28,221 nucleotides of DNA, taken from positions 1-28,221 of the forward strand of contig CANKZO010000011.1 of assembly GCA_947488485.1 (NCBI GenBank), read 5' to 3'. A program made the translations under genes and the position numbers. Below, one piece after another: positions 1-7,430 of this stretch; positions within the stretch are counted from its first letter, which is position 1; each line of letters opens with the position of its first letter. The stretch is from Opitutia bacterium. Its GTDB lineage: Bacteria > Verrucomicrobiota > Verrucomicrobiae > Opitutales > UBA953. The notes beneath the pieces are model-generated. The model saw only the letters and a list, made by a program, of their open reading frames with translations, ran no database searches and had not been told where the DNA came from.

Positions 1-275
1 CGGAGTTCGCGGACGGCCGCGGTCAGGTAGTCTTCGCCCGAGTCGACATGGCCGGCGCAGGAAGTGCTGAGCAGGCCGGGACAGTTGTCTTTGGCATAAG
101 AGCGACGTTGCAGGCAGAGCTGACCATCACCGCGCAGCCAGAAGATATGGATGGCCCGATGGCGGAGCCCGCGACGATGGATCTCCCGGCGGAACTCCCG
201 GCCGATGACCTGGTCCTGTTCGTCGACGACGTCGAAGATCTCGTCCGGGGACTGGCCGACTTCGCGGGCGTTCAT
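1..275 (-). CDS. Nudix hydrolase, C-terminal part outside the window
   Basis: I translated this gene directly from the minus strand; it begins at the ATG at 275-273 and runs off the left edge, so only about 91 residues are visible. The visible part reads as a Nudix protein of the isopentenyl-diphosphate-isomerase-like/YfcD-like group: an N-terminal EIFDVVDEQDQVIG strand pair, HRRGLRHRAIHIF, LQRRS, and then the start of the Nudix box, GHVDSGEDYLTAAVREL, which fits G-x5-E-x7-RE. The metal-binding second half of the box lies beyond the edge. Nudix enzymes hydrolyse nucleoside diphosphates linked to another group; the substrate here cannot be told. Its ATG overlaps the stop codon of the upstream metallopeptidase gene by one ATGA, so the two are probably translationally coupled and belong to one unit with mazG, which also hydrolyses nucleotides. 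Confidence 0.85.
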   Translation of the reverse strand, partial: MNAREVGQSPDEIFDVVDEQDQVIGREFRREIHRRGLRHRAIHIFWLRGDGQLCLQRRSYAKDNCPGLLSTSCAGHVDSGEDYLTAAVREL

Positions 276-997
276 CGGCCGAGGTCCATGATCACGTTCC
301 ATCGTTTGTTCAGTTCGCGGTCGTGCTTCTTCCAATCCGGATCCCAGGCCGCCAACTGATTCCAGAAACGGTCCGAGTGGTCCATGTGACGACGATGGGA
401 AAGCTCATGCAGGATGACATGGTCATGCAGCATCGGCGGAAGCAGGATCAGTCGCCAATTCAAGGAGAGCGTCCCCGTAGTGGAGCAGGACCCCCAGCGG
501 GTGGTCTGGTCGCGCACGCTCACCTGCTCGACCGTGACCCCGACCTTACGGCTGAGACGGTCGACGGCGAGGGATAGCCCCGTCTCGGCAAGCCGCCGGA
601 CGACCCGGACCGCACCCGGCTCAGGATCGGCCGAAGGCATGACCAGGCTGACCTTATCCTCGGTCTTTGAGATACGGATGGAGCCACGCGTCCCCTGCTC
701 CATCTCGATGGCCAGCAGACGGTCGTCCAACGTGACCCATGGGAACTTACGCAGATGGGAGGTCAGCGACGGCTGCACGGTGCGGGATTTCGCCAGCACC
801 CTCTCCAACCAAGGCAGATTGTCGCGCAGGAAAGCCAACGCTGAAGCATGCGAGGCGTGCGGAGGATAGGTCAGGATGACCTTGGGGCCGGGCTTCACCG
901 AGAGTCGGACGCGGGTGGTCCGGACGGAGACCTTCGGCCACACCTGCACGGCCTTGCCGGCGACGTGCACGATGATGGGCTGGTCGTCCTGCTCCAT
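272..997 (-). CDS. YgjP-like (DUF45) metal-dependent hydrolase
   Basis: A 241-residue protein starting at ATG 997-995. The C-terminal half carries a zincin motif, HELSH at residues 197-201, followed by H207 in a DHSDRFW context, which is the arrangement of YgjP/DUF45 (WLM/SprT-related) predicted zinc metallopeptidases. The segment TRWGSCSTTGTLSLNWRL just before it is also typical of this family. The open frame extends upstream to 1318, but that part is antisense-like reading through mazG, is Arg-rich and unlike the family, so I start at MEQDDQP. The gene lies 2 bases after mazG and overlaps the following Nudix gene by 4 bases. The family has no well-established substrate; the zinc ligands make a hydrolase likely, the function unknown. 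Confidence 0.85.
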   Translation of the reverse strand: MEQDDQPIIVHVAGKAVQVWPKVSVRTTRVRLSVKPGPKVILTYPPHASHASALAFLRDNLPWLERVLAKSRTVQPSLTSHLRKFPWVTLDDRLLAIEMEQGTRGSIRISKTEDKVSLVMPSADPEPGAVRVVRRLAETGLSLAVDRLSRKVGVTVEQVSVRDQTTRWGSCSTTGTLSLNWRLILLPPMLHDHVILHELSHRRHMDHSDRFWNQLAAWDPDWKKHDRELNKRWNVIMDLGR

Positions 998-999
998 GC

Positions 1000-1659
1000 T
1001 CAGCTTTGTGGCGCAAGACGCTCGGCTTCGGCGACGACCCGGGCCGTATGGCGTCGCAAGGCGGAGTCCGGATCGATGCCCGCGTCGCGACAGGCGGCGA
1101 CGAGTTCGAAGAGCCGGCTGCCGGCCGAATCTTCGGTGAGTCCTTTGGACTGAGCGTCCACAGCGGGGACGTCGACCGTCGCGCCGACGGCGAGCTGCTT
1201 CTTGCGGACCTGCTTCCAGACTTCGCGGGCGGTGAGCAACGCGTTCAGGGACGGCGGCAGGTCCTTGAAGACGGTCGGCTTCTTGGCGCCCTTCTCCTTC
1301 AGCTTGATCTGCTCCCATTGCGTGACGACCGCGTCGGACGAACCGAGCTTCGCGCCGTCGCCGAAGACATGCGGATGACGACGCACCATCTTCTCGTTCA
1401 CTTCCCGGGCCACGTCGTCGAAGGTGAACTGGCCGGCTTCGGCCGCCATCTGCGCGTGCATGGCGACATGGAAGAGCAGGTCGCCGAGTTCCTCGCGCAG
1501 GTTCGCGACGTCATTGCGGTCGATGGCCTGGACGAGTTCGGCGACTTCTTCGACCAGGCAGTCGCAGATGGTGCGATGCGTCTGTTCCCGGTCCCAAGGG
1601 CAGCCGTCGGGAGCACGGAGTCGGGCGGTGGTCGCAAGCAGAAGGTCGATGCCGGGCAT
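1000..1659 (-). CDS. mazG: MazG nucleoside triphosphate pyrophosphohydrolase
   Basis: A 219-residue MazG. The N-terminal half has the family signature CPWDREQTH (residues 20-28) and the magnesium-binding pair of helices: EEVAE with E37, E38 and E41, then EELGD with E56, E57 and D60, the ExxE...ExxD pattern of all-alpha NTP pyrophosphohydrolases. A second, partial MazG-like half follows (VNEKMVRRHPHVFG; WEQIK). E. coli MazG is about 263 residues, so this is somewhat short at the C-terminus but keeps the active-site elements. It cleaves non-canonical or surplus NTPs to NMP and PPi, a house-cleaning role, and was linked to the stringent response in E. coli. It heads a minus-strand group with a metallopeptidase and a Nudix hydrolase, and is divergent from trpC across 75 bases. 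Confidence 0.95.
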   Translation of the reverse strand: MPGIDLLLATTARLRAPDGCPWDREQTHRTICDCLVEEVAELVQAIDRNDVANLREELGDLLFHVAMHAQMAAEAGQFTFDDVAREVNEKMVRRHPHVFGDGAKLGSSDAVVTQWEQIKLKEKGAKKPTVFKDLPPSLNALLTAREVWKQVRKKQLAVGATVDVPAVDAQSKGLTEDSAGSRLFELVAACRDAGIDPDSALRRHTARVVAEAERLAPQS

Positions 1660-1665
1660 GCGCCG

Positions 1666-1694
1666 ATGCAGAAGGGTCGAAGGAAGGGAGTCAA
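1666..1694 (-). promoter_or_regulatory. Candidate mazG promoter, leaderless spacing
   Basis: On the minus strand TTGACT (1694-1689) is followed after 17 bases by CTGCAT (1671-1666). Only six bases separate this -10-like box from the mazG ATG, so transcription would start at or next to the A of the start codon. The -35 is good, the -10 poor. Found by eye; GC-rich DNA gives chance matches. Confidence 0.35.
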
Positions 1695-1699
1695 AACGA

Positions 1700-1728
1700 T
1701 TGCCAGAAGCCCGGGGAGCGCTTGCTTA
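1700..1728 (+). promoter_or_regulatory. Candidate trpC promoter
   Basis: TTGCCA (1700-1705), 17-base spacer, TGCTTA (1723-1728). The predicted start of transcription falls near 1735, the GTG taken as the trpC start codon. The region overlaps the candidate mazG promoter region on the other strand closely, so the two would be divergent and nearly back to back. Weak consensus; by-eye call. Confidence 0.3.
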
Positions 1729-1734
1729 AGGCCA

Positions 1735-2526
1735 GTGGACAAGCTGACCGAAATCATGGACGCCAAGCGCCGGGAAATCGCCCCGTTCGCCCGTCCCGTC
1801 ACCGACGCCGAACTGGCGGCCTTCGCCGGCCGCCATCAGGGACCCGGCTTCCGTCAGTCGCTGGCGGTCCCCGGACGCCTGACGGTCATCGCCGAAGTGA
1901 AGCGCGCCTCCCCGAGCGTGGGCCAGATCCGCGAAGGCGTCGACGCCGTCGCCCAGGCCCGGGCCTACGCCGACGCCGGCGCTGACTGCCTCTCGGTCCT
2001 CACCGAGACCAAGTACTTCCAAGGCGAGCTCAAGGACCTCATCGACGTGGTCCGGTCCCAGTCCGGCTGGAAGCGTCCCCTCCCCTGCATCCGCAAGGAC
2101 TTCATGGTGCACCCTTACCAGGTGCTCGAGGCCGCCCAAGCGGGCGCGCGTTGCGTCCTCATCATCGTGCGCGGACTGACCGACGATGAGATCCGTCCGA
2201 TTCACCGGTCCGCCAAGCTCGCCGGCCTCGACACGCTCTTCGAAGTGCACGACGAAGCCGAGCTCGAGCGCGCCCTGCGCCACGACCCGGACATGGTCGG
2301 CGTGAATAATCGCAACCTGTCCACCTTCCAGATCGACCTGTCCTTCGCGGAGCGGGTCATTCCGCACATGCCTAAGTCCGTCCTGAAGGTCGCCGAGAGC
2401 GGCATCAAGACCGCCGAAGACGCCGCCCGGATGCGGGCCGCCGGCGCCGACGCCCTGTTGGTCGGCGAATCCCTGATGCGCGCCGCCGATCCGGCCGCGC
2501 TGATGAAGGCGTTGCAATTCGCATGA
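1735..2526 (+). CDS. trpC: Indole-3-glycerol phosphate synthase
   Basis: TrpC converts carboxyphenylaminodeoxyribulose 5-phosphate to indole-3-glycerol phosphate in tryptophan synthesis. The protein is a TIM barrel of 263 residues if started at GTG 1735; from the first ATG (1756) it would be 256. I prefer the GTG because it supplies the conserved N-terminal helix DKLTEIMDAKRREI. Visible motifs are AEVKRASPS (catalytic Lys and phosphate site), CIRKDFMV, the VGVNNRNLSTF strand with catalytic Asn, VAESGIKT and GADALLVGESLM. The same frame stays open far upstream to 1006, but that part is antisense to mazG and rejected. It is an isolated trp gene: no other trp gene is in the window, and rsmA follows with an ATGA overlap. 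Confidence 0.95.
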   Translation: MDKLTEIMDAKRREIAPFARPVTDAELAAFAGRHQGPGFRQSLAVPGRLTVIAEVKRASPSVGQIREGVDAVAQARAYADAGADCLSVLTETKYFQGELKDLIDVVRSQSGWKRPLPCIRKDFMVHPYQVLEAAQAGARCVLIIVRGLTDDEIRPIHRSAKLAGLDTLFEVHDEAELERALRHDPDMVGVNNRNLSTFQIDLSFAERVIPHMPKSVLKVAESGIKTAEDAARMRAAGADALLVGESLMRAADPAALMKALQFA

Positions 2527-3356
2527 ACGAAGGCCCGCTTTCGCCGAACGAGACCCGGGACCTGCTGGCCCGCCTCTCGCACATGCCCAAGAAGTGGCTC
2601 GGTCAGAACTTCCTGATCGACGGCAACATCGTCCGCAAGTCGCTCGAACTCGGCGAAGTGAAGGCCGGCGATACGGTCGTCGAAGTCGGCCCGGGGCTGG
2701 GCACGCTGACCCGCACCCTCCTCTGCGCCGGCGCCGACCTCTACGCGATCGAAGCCGATCGCACGATGCACTTCCATCTGACGGAGTCCTTGCTGCCGCG
2801 CTTTCCCAAGACCTTCCACCTCAAGGAAGGTGACGCCGTGGATTTCCCGCGGGCGGGCCTGACCGATGCGACCGACGGCTCTTTCAAGGTCGTCGCCAAT
2901 CTGCCCTACGCGATCTCGACTCCCTGGATGGACGCCATCTGCGCGGGCCCCCATCCGTCCATGATGGTGCTCATGCTGCAACGCGAGGCCGCCGAGCGCC
3001 TGACCGCCGAGGTCGGTACCGGTCACTGGTCCGCCGTCACCGCCCAGGTCCACCTGGCCTTCGAAAAGATCAAGGTCCATCCGGTGCCCGCCCAGTCCTT
3101 CAATCCTCCGCCGAAGGTAGATTCCTGTCTGCTCGTGCTGCGCCGTCGTCCGGACGCCAAGCGCCTCAGCCCGCGCGCCCGCGAGGTCGCCCGCATGCTC
3201 TTCACCCAACGTCGCAAGCAGGTAGGTTCGGCCGCCAAGAAGCTCTTTCCTGACTCCCCGGACGTCGCCGCCTGGCTGGCCGACCTCCCGCGCTACGGGC
3301 TGACCAGCCTGGCCCGTCCGGAGACGATTCCGGCCGAAGCCTGGCTGACCCTCTGA
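2523..3356 (+). CDS. rsmA: 16S rRNA adenine dimethyltransferase RsmA (KsgA)
   Basis: RsmA dimethylates two adjacent adenines in the 3'-terminal helix of 16S rRNA (A1518 and A1519 in E. coli) during late 30S assembly. The 277-residue protein has the family motifs in order: KWLGQNFL with G27-Q28-N29, the SAM-binding EVGPGLG at 54-60, E77 that would hold the ribose, the catalytic NLPY at 126-129, and FNPPPKVDS around 193-201. Its length is normal. The N-terminus has an extension of about 20 residues before PKKWLGQ; an internal ATG (MPKKW) could serve instead, but the chosen ATG overlaps the trpC stop as ATGA, which favours coupling. rimO, another ribosome modification gene, follows 44 bases later. 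Confidence 0.95.
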   Translation: MNEGPLSPNETRDLLARLSHMPKKWLGQNFLIDGNIVRKSLELGEVKAGDTVVEVGPGLGTLTRTLLCAGADLYAIEADRTMHFHLTESLLPRFPKTFHLKEGDAVDFPRAGLTDATDGSFKVVANLPYAISTPWMDAICAGPHPSMMVLMLQREAAERLTAEVGTGHWSAVTAQVHLAFEKIKVHPVPAQSFNPPPKVDSCLLVLRRRPDAKRLSPRAREVARMLFTQRRKQVGSAAKKLFPDSPDVAAWLADLPRYGLTSLARPETIPAEAWLTL

Positions 3357-3400
3357 CGCCTGGGGTTGCATTTCGTCCCGTCTCCGCTCCTTATCCCGCC

Positions 3401-4780
3401 ATGTCTGTCAAAGTAGGCCTCGTCTCCCTGGGTTGCGCCAAGAACCTGATCGATTCCGAGATCATGATCGGTCACCTCGCCAAGGCCGGCATGTCCATGA
3501 CCCCGGATGCCGCCGAAGCGGACGTCGTCATCGTCAATACCTGCTCCTTCATCGACGCCTCCAAGCACGAAGCCCTCGAAGCCATCTACGAGATGAGCGA
3601 CGGCAAGGCCACCGCCCGCAAGAAGGGGCAGAAACTCATCGTGGCCGGTTGCATGTCGCAGCGCTATCAGGGCGCCCTCCCCGTCGTCGAAGGCGCCAAA
3701 GGCCGCGTCGAGCTCCCGAAGGTCGACGCTTTCATCGGCCTAGATCAGGTCACGAACATCGTGCCGGTCATCCACAAGGTCATGGGCGGCGAAGCCGGCA
3801 TGACCGAGTTCCTGGCCAAGACCACGACCTTCATCCCGGACTTCGACACCCCGCGCTTCCGCCTCACGCCGCGTCACTCGGCCTACATCAAGATCGCCGA
3901 AGGCTGCAACCACCCCTGCACCTTCTGCATCATCCCGCGCATCCGCGGCCGCCACCGCAGCCGTACGGTCGAGTCCGTCGTCAAGGAAGCGCGCCAGCTC
4001 GTCGCCGAAGGCGTCAAGGAGATCAACCTCATCTCCCAGGACACGACCTACTTCGGCATGGATCGCTGGACCGACGCCCGTCCGAACCCGCGTAGCAAGG
4101 TCGACTCCTCCAAGGGCGAGTCGCTCGCTTCGCTCCTCCGCGAACTCGACCAGATCGAGGGCGATTTCTGGGTCCGCCTGCTCTACACGCACCCCGCCCA
4201 CTGGAGCGATGAGCTCATCGAGACCATCGGTCGCTCCCAGCACGTCGTCCGCTACGTCGACATCCCGCTCCAGCACGTCTCGGACAAGATGCTCGGAGCC
4301 ATGCAGCGCGAGACCGACGGCGCCTACATCCGCGACCTCATCAAGCGCATGCGCGCCGGCATCCCGGACCTCGTCATCCGCACGACCTTCATCGTCGGCT
4401 TCCCCGGCGAGACCGAAGAAGATTTCACCGAACTGCTCGCCTTCCTCGAAGAGACGAAGTTCGACCGCGTCGGCGTGTTCAAGTATTCCAAGGAAGAAGG
4501 CACCAAGGGCGCCAAGATGGAAGGCCACCTCTCCGACGAGGTGAAGGCCGACCGCCACGCCCGCGCCATGCTCCTGCTCCAGCGTCTTTCCAAGCAGCGC
4601 GGCGAAGCCTTCGTCGGCCGCAAGCTCCGTGTCCTCGTCGAAAGCCCGGGCGTCGCCCGCAGCACCGGCGATGCCATGGAGATCGACGGGATCGTCAAGG
4701 TCCCGAAGAAGCTCGCGATCGGCCAGTTCGCCGAGGTGACCGTGACCGGCGCCGAGGAATACGACCTGATCGCGAAGTGA
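3401..4780 (+). CDS. rimO: Ribosomal protein S12 methylthiotransferase RimO
   Basis: RimO adds a methylthio group to a conserved Asp of ribosomal protein S12, using two iron-sulfur clusters and SAM. The 459-residue protein has the UPF0004 N-terminal domain with three cluster-binding cysteines, C12 (SLGCAKN), C48 (NTCSFID) and C84 (AGCMSQRY); the radical-SAM motif C169-x3-C173-x2-C176 in EGCNHPCTFC; and a C-terminal TRAM-like domain ending around TVTGAEEYDLI. SLGCAKN and the IRGRHRSR context favour RimO over the tRNA enzyme MiaB. The leader before ATG is pyrimidine-rich with no Shine-Dalgarno. A weak TTGCAT/CTTATC pair (3366-3371 and 3390-3395, 18-base spacer) lies 5 bases before the ATG. The stop codon directly abuts that of the convergent helicase gene. 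Confidence 0.95.
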   Translation: MSVKVGLVSLGCAKNLIDSEIMIGHLAKAGMSMTPDAAEADVVIVNTCSFIDASKHEALEAIYEMSDGKATARKKGQKLIVAGCMSQRYQGALPVVEGAKGRVELPKVDAFIGLDQVTNIVPVIHKVMGGEAGMTEFLAKTTTFIPDFDTPRFRLTPRHSAYIKIAEGCNHPCTFCIIPRIRGRHRSRTVESVVKEARQLVAEGVKEINLISQDTTYFGMDRWTDARPNPRSKVDSSKGESLASLLRELDQIEGDFWVRLLYTHPAHWSDELIETIGRSQHVVRYVDIPLQHVSDKMLGAMQRETDGAYIRDLIKRMRAGIPDLVIRTTFIVGFPGETEEDFTELLAFLEETKFDRVGVFKYSKEEGTKGAKMEGHLSDEVKADRHARAMLLLQRLSKQRGEAFVGRKLRVLVESPGVARSTGDAMEIDGIVKVPKKLAIGQFAEVTVTGAEEYDLIAK

Positions 4781-7300
4781 TCAGCCTTCGGCGTCGCGTT
4801 CCGGCGCCGTCTCCGCGGACGCCGCGGCGGCCGGGGAATCGCTGAGGCGGATGAGGGCGTCCAACGACGAGAAGTGGCGCGTCCAGTCGGTCATGTCCGG
4901 GATGTCGCCGACGACGGTCGAGAACAGTTCGCGCTTCTCCTGCTTGAGCTCTTCGATGCGCTCCTCGACGGTGCCGGGGGCGATCATGCGGTAGATCAGC
5001 ACCGGGTTCTTCTGACCGATGCGGTGGACACGGTCGACGGCCTGGGCCTCGACGGCGGGATTCCACCAAGGATCCATCAGGAAGACATATTCCGCGGTGT
5101 TCAGCGTGATGCCCGTGCCGCCGGCCTTGAGCGAGGCGAGGAAGAGCGCGGGACCCTTCGTCTCCTTGAACTGCTCCACCGGTGCGGAGCGATCCTTGGT
5201 CTCGCCGGTGAGTTCGAAGATCGGGAGGCTCGGGAGGTCGCGGGCGAGGGTCGACTTGACGCGTTCGATGAGGGAGACGAATTGGGAGAAGACCACGGCC
5301 TTCGAGCCGTTGGCGGCGATCTCCGCGAGCTTGGAGACGAGCAAGGTGATCTTGCCGGAGTGGGCCGACGGGCAGGTCGAGTTGTCGGGCAGCAGGCCCG
5401 GATCGCAGCAGACCTGACGCAGGCGCATCAGCAAGGTGAGCACGGAGGTCGCGTCCTTCGAAAGCAGCGAAGCGAGCTCGCCCGACAGTCCGCTGCCTTG
5501 GGTGAGATGCTGGTAAAGCGAACGCTGCTCGTGCGTGAGCGGACACGGCAGGACGACTTCCATCTTCGGCGGGATGTCGGCGGCGACATGGCGCTTGAGA
5601 CGGCGCAGGATGAACGGCGAGACCTGCCGGCGCACCTTGCCGAGCGCGACCGAAGCGTCGCGGAGCATCAGCCGCTCGAAGCCGGCGCGCTTACCCAGCA
5701 GGCCGGGCATCAGGAAGCGGAAGATGGTCCACAGGTCCGTGGGACGGTTCTCGAGCGGCGTGCCGGTGATCGCGATGCGGTGATCGGCCTGGAGCGCGAC
5801 GCAGGTCTGCGTGGTCTTCGACTCGGGATTCTTGATGGCCTGGGCTTCGTCGAGCACCGCGTAGCCGAAACGGGTCTTCGGCAGCAGTTCGGCATGACGG
5901 CGAAGCTGAGTATAGCTGGAGATCCAGAGTCGGGCCGCTGGGTTCTTGACGAAATCGTCTTCGGCCGTGAGCACGGCGGTGCTGGCGCTCATTTCGGGAT
6001 GAAAGCGCTTGATCTCGCCGAGCCAGACCGGGATGACGCTGGCCGGGCAGACGATCAGGGAGCGTTCGCCGATCGGACGCGAAGCAAGCAAGGCCAGGAC
6101 TTGGACGGTCTTACCGAGGCCCATCTCGTCGGCCAGCAGCGGATGCGCGCCGAGTTCGCAGAGCCGGCCGAGCCAAGCCACGCCCTTCGCCTGATAAGGA
6201 CGGAGGTGGGCGGGCAGATTGTCGGGCGGCGCCGGTTCGTGAAGCAGTTTGTCCTTCCAGGCCTTGAGGTCGTCGTTGAGCTTGAGGGCGCCGACGGCCG
6301 CATGATCGAAGAGCGAGAGCAGCAGGTAACGCGGCACTTCGCCGTCCTTCGCGCGCCAGTCTTCGGAGAAGTCGGCGACGGCGGCGTTATAGGCCACGAC
6401 GCCTTTGCCGGGGAGGATGACCGGACGGCCGCCCGCCTTGAGCAGGAGCTTCTGTTCGTCGGCGAGCAGGCGGTGCCCGCCGGCCTTGAGGCGCCAGTTC
6501 AGCTTGAAGGACTTTCCGTCCGTCGCCGATTCGGCTTCGGCGTCGACGGCGACCTGCAGCTGTTCGTTGCGGAAGATATTGAGGGCGTCCTCACCGACCA
6601 ACTTGAAGCGCTTGCGCCATTCGGCCAGGTCTTCTCGTACGAAACGTTCGATCCGGCCGATGTTGTCGATCGCCCAGGCGCCGGTGGCCTTGCCGTAGGC
6701 GAAGCCGGACCGATGGGCGACCGTATTGAACCGGAACAAGGCCTGACGCTGCTCGTCGGAAAGCTCATCGCCCGGGACCGCGCCGGGGCCGAAGCAATTC
6801 CAAGCGTGCCCTCCCCGGCCGGCCCAGCAGGCGGAGATCTTCAGCCCGTCGGAGGAAAGTTCGAAGGTCACCTGCAGCTTGAGCGACGCCCGGGCGTTGG
6901 CATCCTTGCGCTCCGGCTCTTTGGGCGCCTCGGGGGCGGCCGCCATGGCGGACTCGTCGATCGCCGGCAACTCATCGGCCAGCAGCTCCTCGACCTCGTA
7001 GATCGAGGCGACGGCGAACGGCGCTCCGTTCTCCTCTTCAGGCAGCGAAGTGCGCCATTCGATTTTGCCGTCGACGATCTCGATGACGGCTCGGACCGTC
7101 TGCTCTTCGGTGCGGGTGACGGCCTCGGCGCTCTCGGGCTTGAGTTCGATCTGTCTGACCAATCCTTCGGTATAGAGCCGTCGACCTTCGGTGAGGTCGG
7201 CGGCCTTGAACGCGTCTTCCCAGTCTTCAGGTAGGGACGCGAACCACCTCTCCAGGGCTTCCGTGGAGTAGGAGCGGTTGGCCGGACGCGGGGAAGACAT
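4781..7300 (-). CDS. SNF2-family DEAD/H helicase-like ATPase
   Basis: An 839-residue SNF2/SWI2-type translocase. The C-terminal 480 residues carry both RecA-like lobes: LRPYQ around 366, Walker A DEMGLGKT at 391-398, the DEAQ box at 484-487, GTPLENR at 513-519, FSQF near 671 and motif VI QAVDRVHRIGQ at 753-763. The first 350 residues are less conserved. The opening stretch (residues 35-110, LTEGRRLYTEGLVRQIEL...) resembles the lead-in of the SWIM zinc-finger domain that many bacterial SNF2 proteins carry, but the expected CxC...CxH cysteines are absent. Such proteins move along double-stranded DNA; the client in bacteria is usually unknown. It is a single-gene unit divergent from sucA, with stops of rimO and this gene adjacent and no room for a terminator. 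Confidence 0.93.
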   Translation of the reverse strand: MSSPRPANRSYSTEALERWFASLPEDWEDAFKAADLTEGRRLYTEGLVRQIELKPESAEAVTRTEEQTVRAVIEIVDGKIEWRTSLPEEENGAPFAVASIYEVEELLADELPAIDESAMAAAPEAPKEPERKDANARASLKLQVTFELSSDGLKISACWAGRGGHAWNCFGPGAVPGDELSDEQRQALFRFNTVAHRSGFAYGKATGAWAIDNIGRIERFVREDLAEWRKRFKLVGEDALNIFRNEQLQVAVDAEAESATDGKSFKLNWRLKAGGHRLLADEQKLLLKAGGRPVILPGKGVVAYNAAVADFSEDWRAKDGEVPRYLLLSLFDHAAVGALKLNDDLKAWKDKLLHEPAPPDNLPAHLRPYQAKGVAWLGRLCELGAHPLLADEMGLGKTVQVLALLASRPIGERSLIVCPASVIPVWLGEIKRFHPEMSASTAVLTAEDDFVKNPAARLWISSYTQLRRHAELLPKTRFGYAVLDEAQAIKNPESKTTQTCVALQADHRIAITGTPLENRPTDLWTIFRFLMPGLLGKRAGFERLMLRDASVALGKVRRQVSPFILRRLKRHVAADIPPKMEVVLPCPLTHEQRSLYQHLTQGSGLSGELASLLSKDATSVLTLLMRLRQVCCDPGLLPDNSTCPSAHSGKITLLVSKLAEIAANGSKAVVFSQFVSLIERVKSTLARDLPSLPIFELTGETKDRSAPVEQFKETKGPALFLASLKAGGTGITLNTAEYVFLMDPWWNPAVEAQAVDRVHRIGQKNPVLIYRMIAPGTVEERIEELKQEKRELFSTVVGDIPDMTDWTRHFSSLDALIRLSDSPAAAASAETAPERDAEG

Positions 7301-7312
7301 CGACGGTCACGG

Positions 7313-7341
7313 ATTAGACCCTGACGCGTTTGGCCTTACAA
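7313..7341 (-). promoter_or_regulatory. Candidate promoter of the SNF2 gene, very short leader
   Basis: On the minus strand TTGTAA (7341-7336), 17-base spacer, TCTAAT (7318-7313). This is among the best sigma-70-like pairs in the window. The ATG at 7300 lies only 12 bases past the -10, so the leader would be about five or six bases, too short for a Shine-Dalgarno site. Confidence 0.5.
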
Positions 7342-7360
7342 CCCCCAATAAGTGACAAAT

Positions 7361-7388
7361 TTGAGCAGGGTCTGGGCTTGTTTATGCT
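7361..7388 (+). promoter_or_regulatory. Candidate sucA operon promoter
   Basis: TTGAGC (7361-7366), 16-base spacer, TATGCT (7383-7388) in the divergent gap before sucA. It would give a leader of roughly 35 bases, rich in pyrimidines, with no clear Shine-Dalgarno (only AGG eight bases before the ATG). A poorer TTGGTT/TTACAG pair at 7396-7423 would instead give a leaderless message; I cannot choose between them from sequence. Confidence 0.4.
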
Positions 7389-7430
7389 CGGGGCGTTGGT
7401 TTACTTTTACTTCCCTTTTACAGGCCAAAA

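Noticed and set aside
998..1318. N-terminal extension of the YgjP-like protein
   Set aside because: Arg-rich stretch read out of frame through mazG, with no family similarity; ATG at 997 gives the expected length.
1006..1734. Long N-terminal extension of trpC
   Set aside because: The frame is open because it is antisense to mazG. TrpC homologues start at DKLTEI, and the candidate promoter lies between this stretch and the GTG.
4874..7234. 786-codon open frame on the plus strand over the SNF2 gene
   Set aside because: It is antisense to a protein with all SNF2 motifs. Third-position GC bias makes long mirror frames here, and the translation has no recognisable domain.
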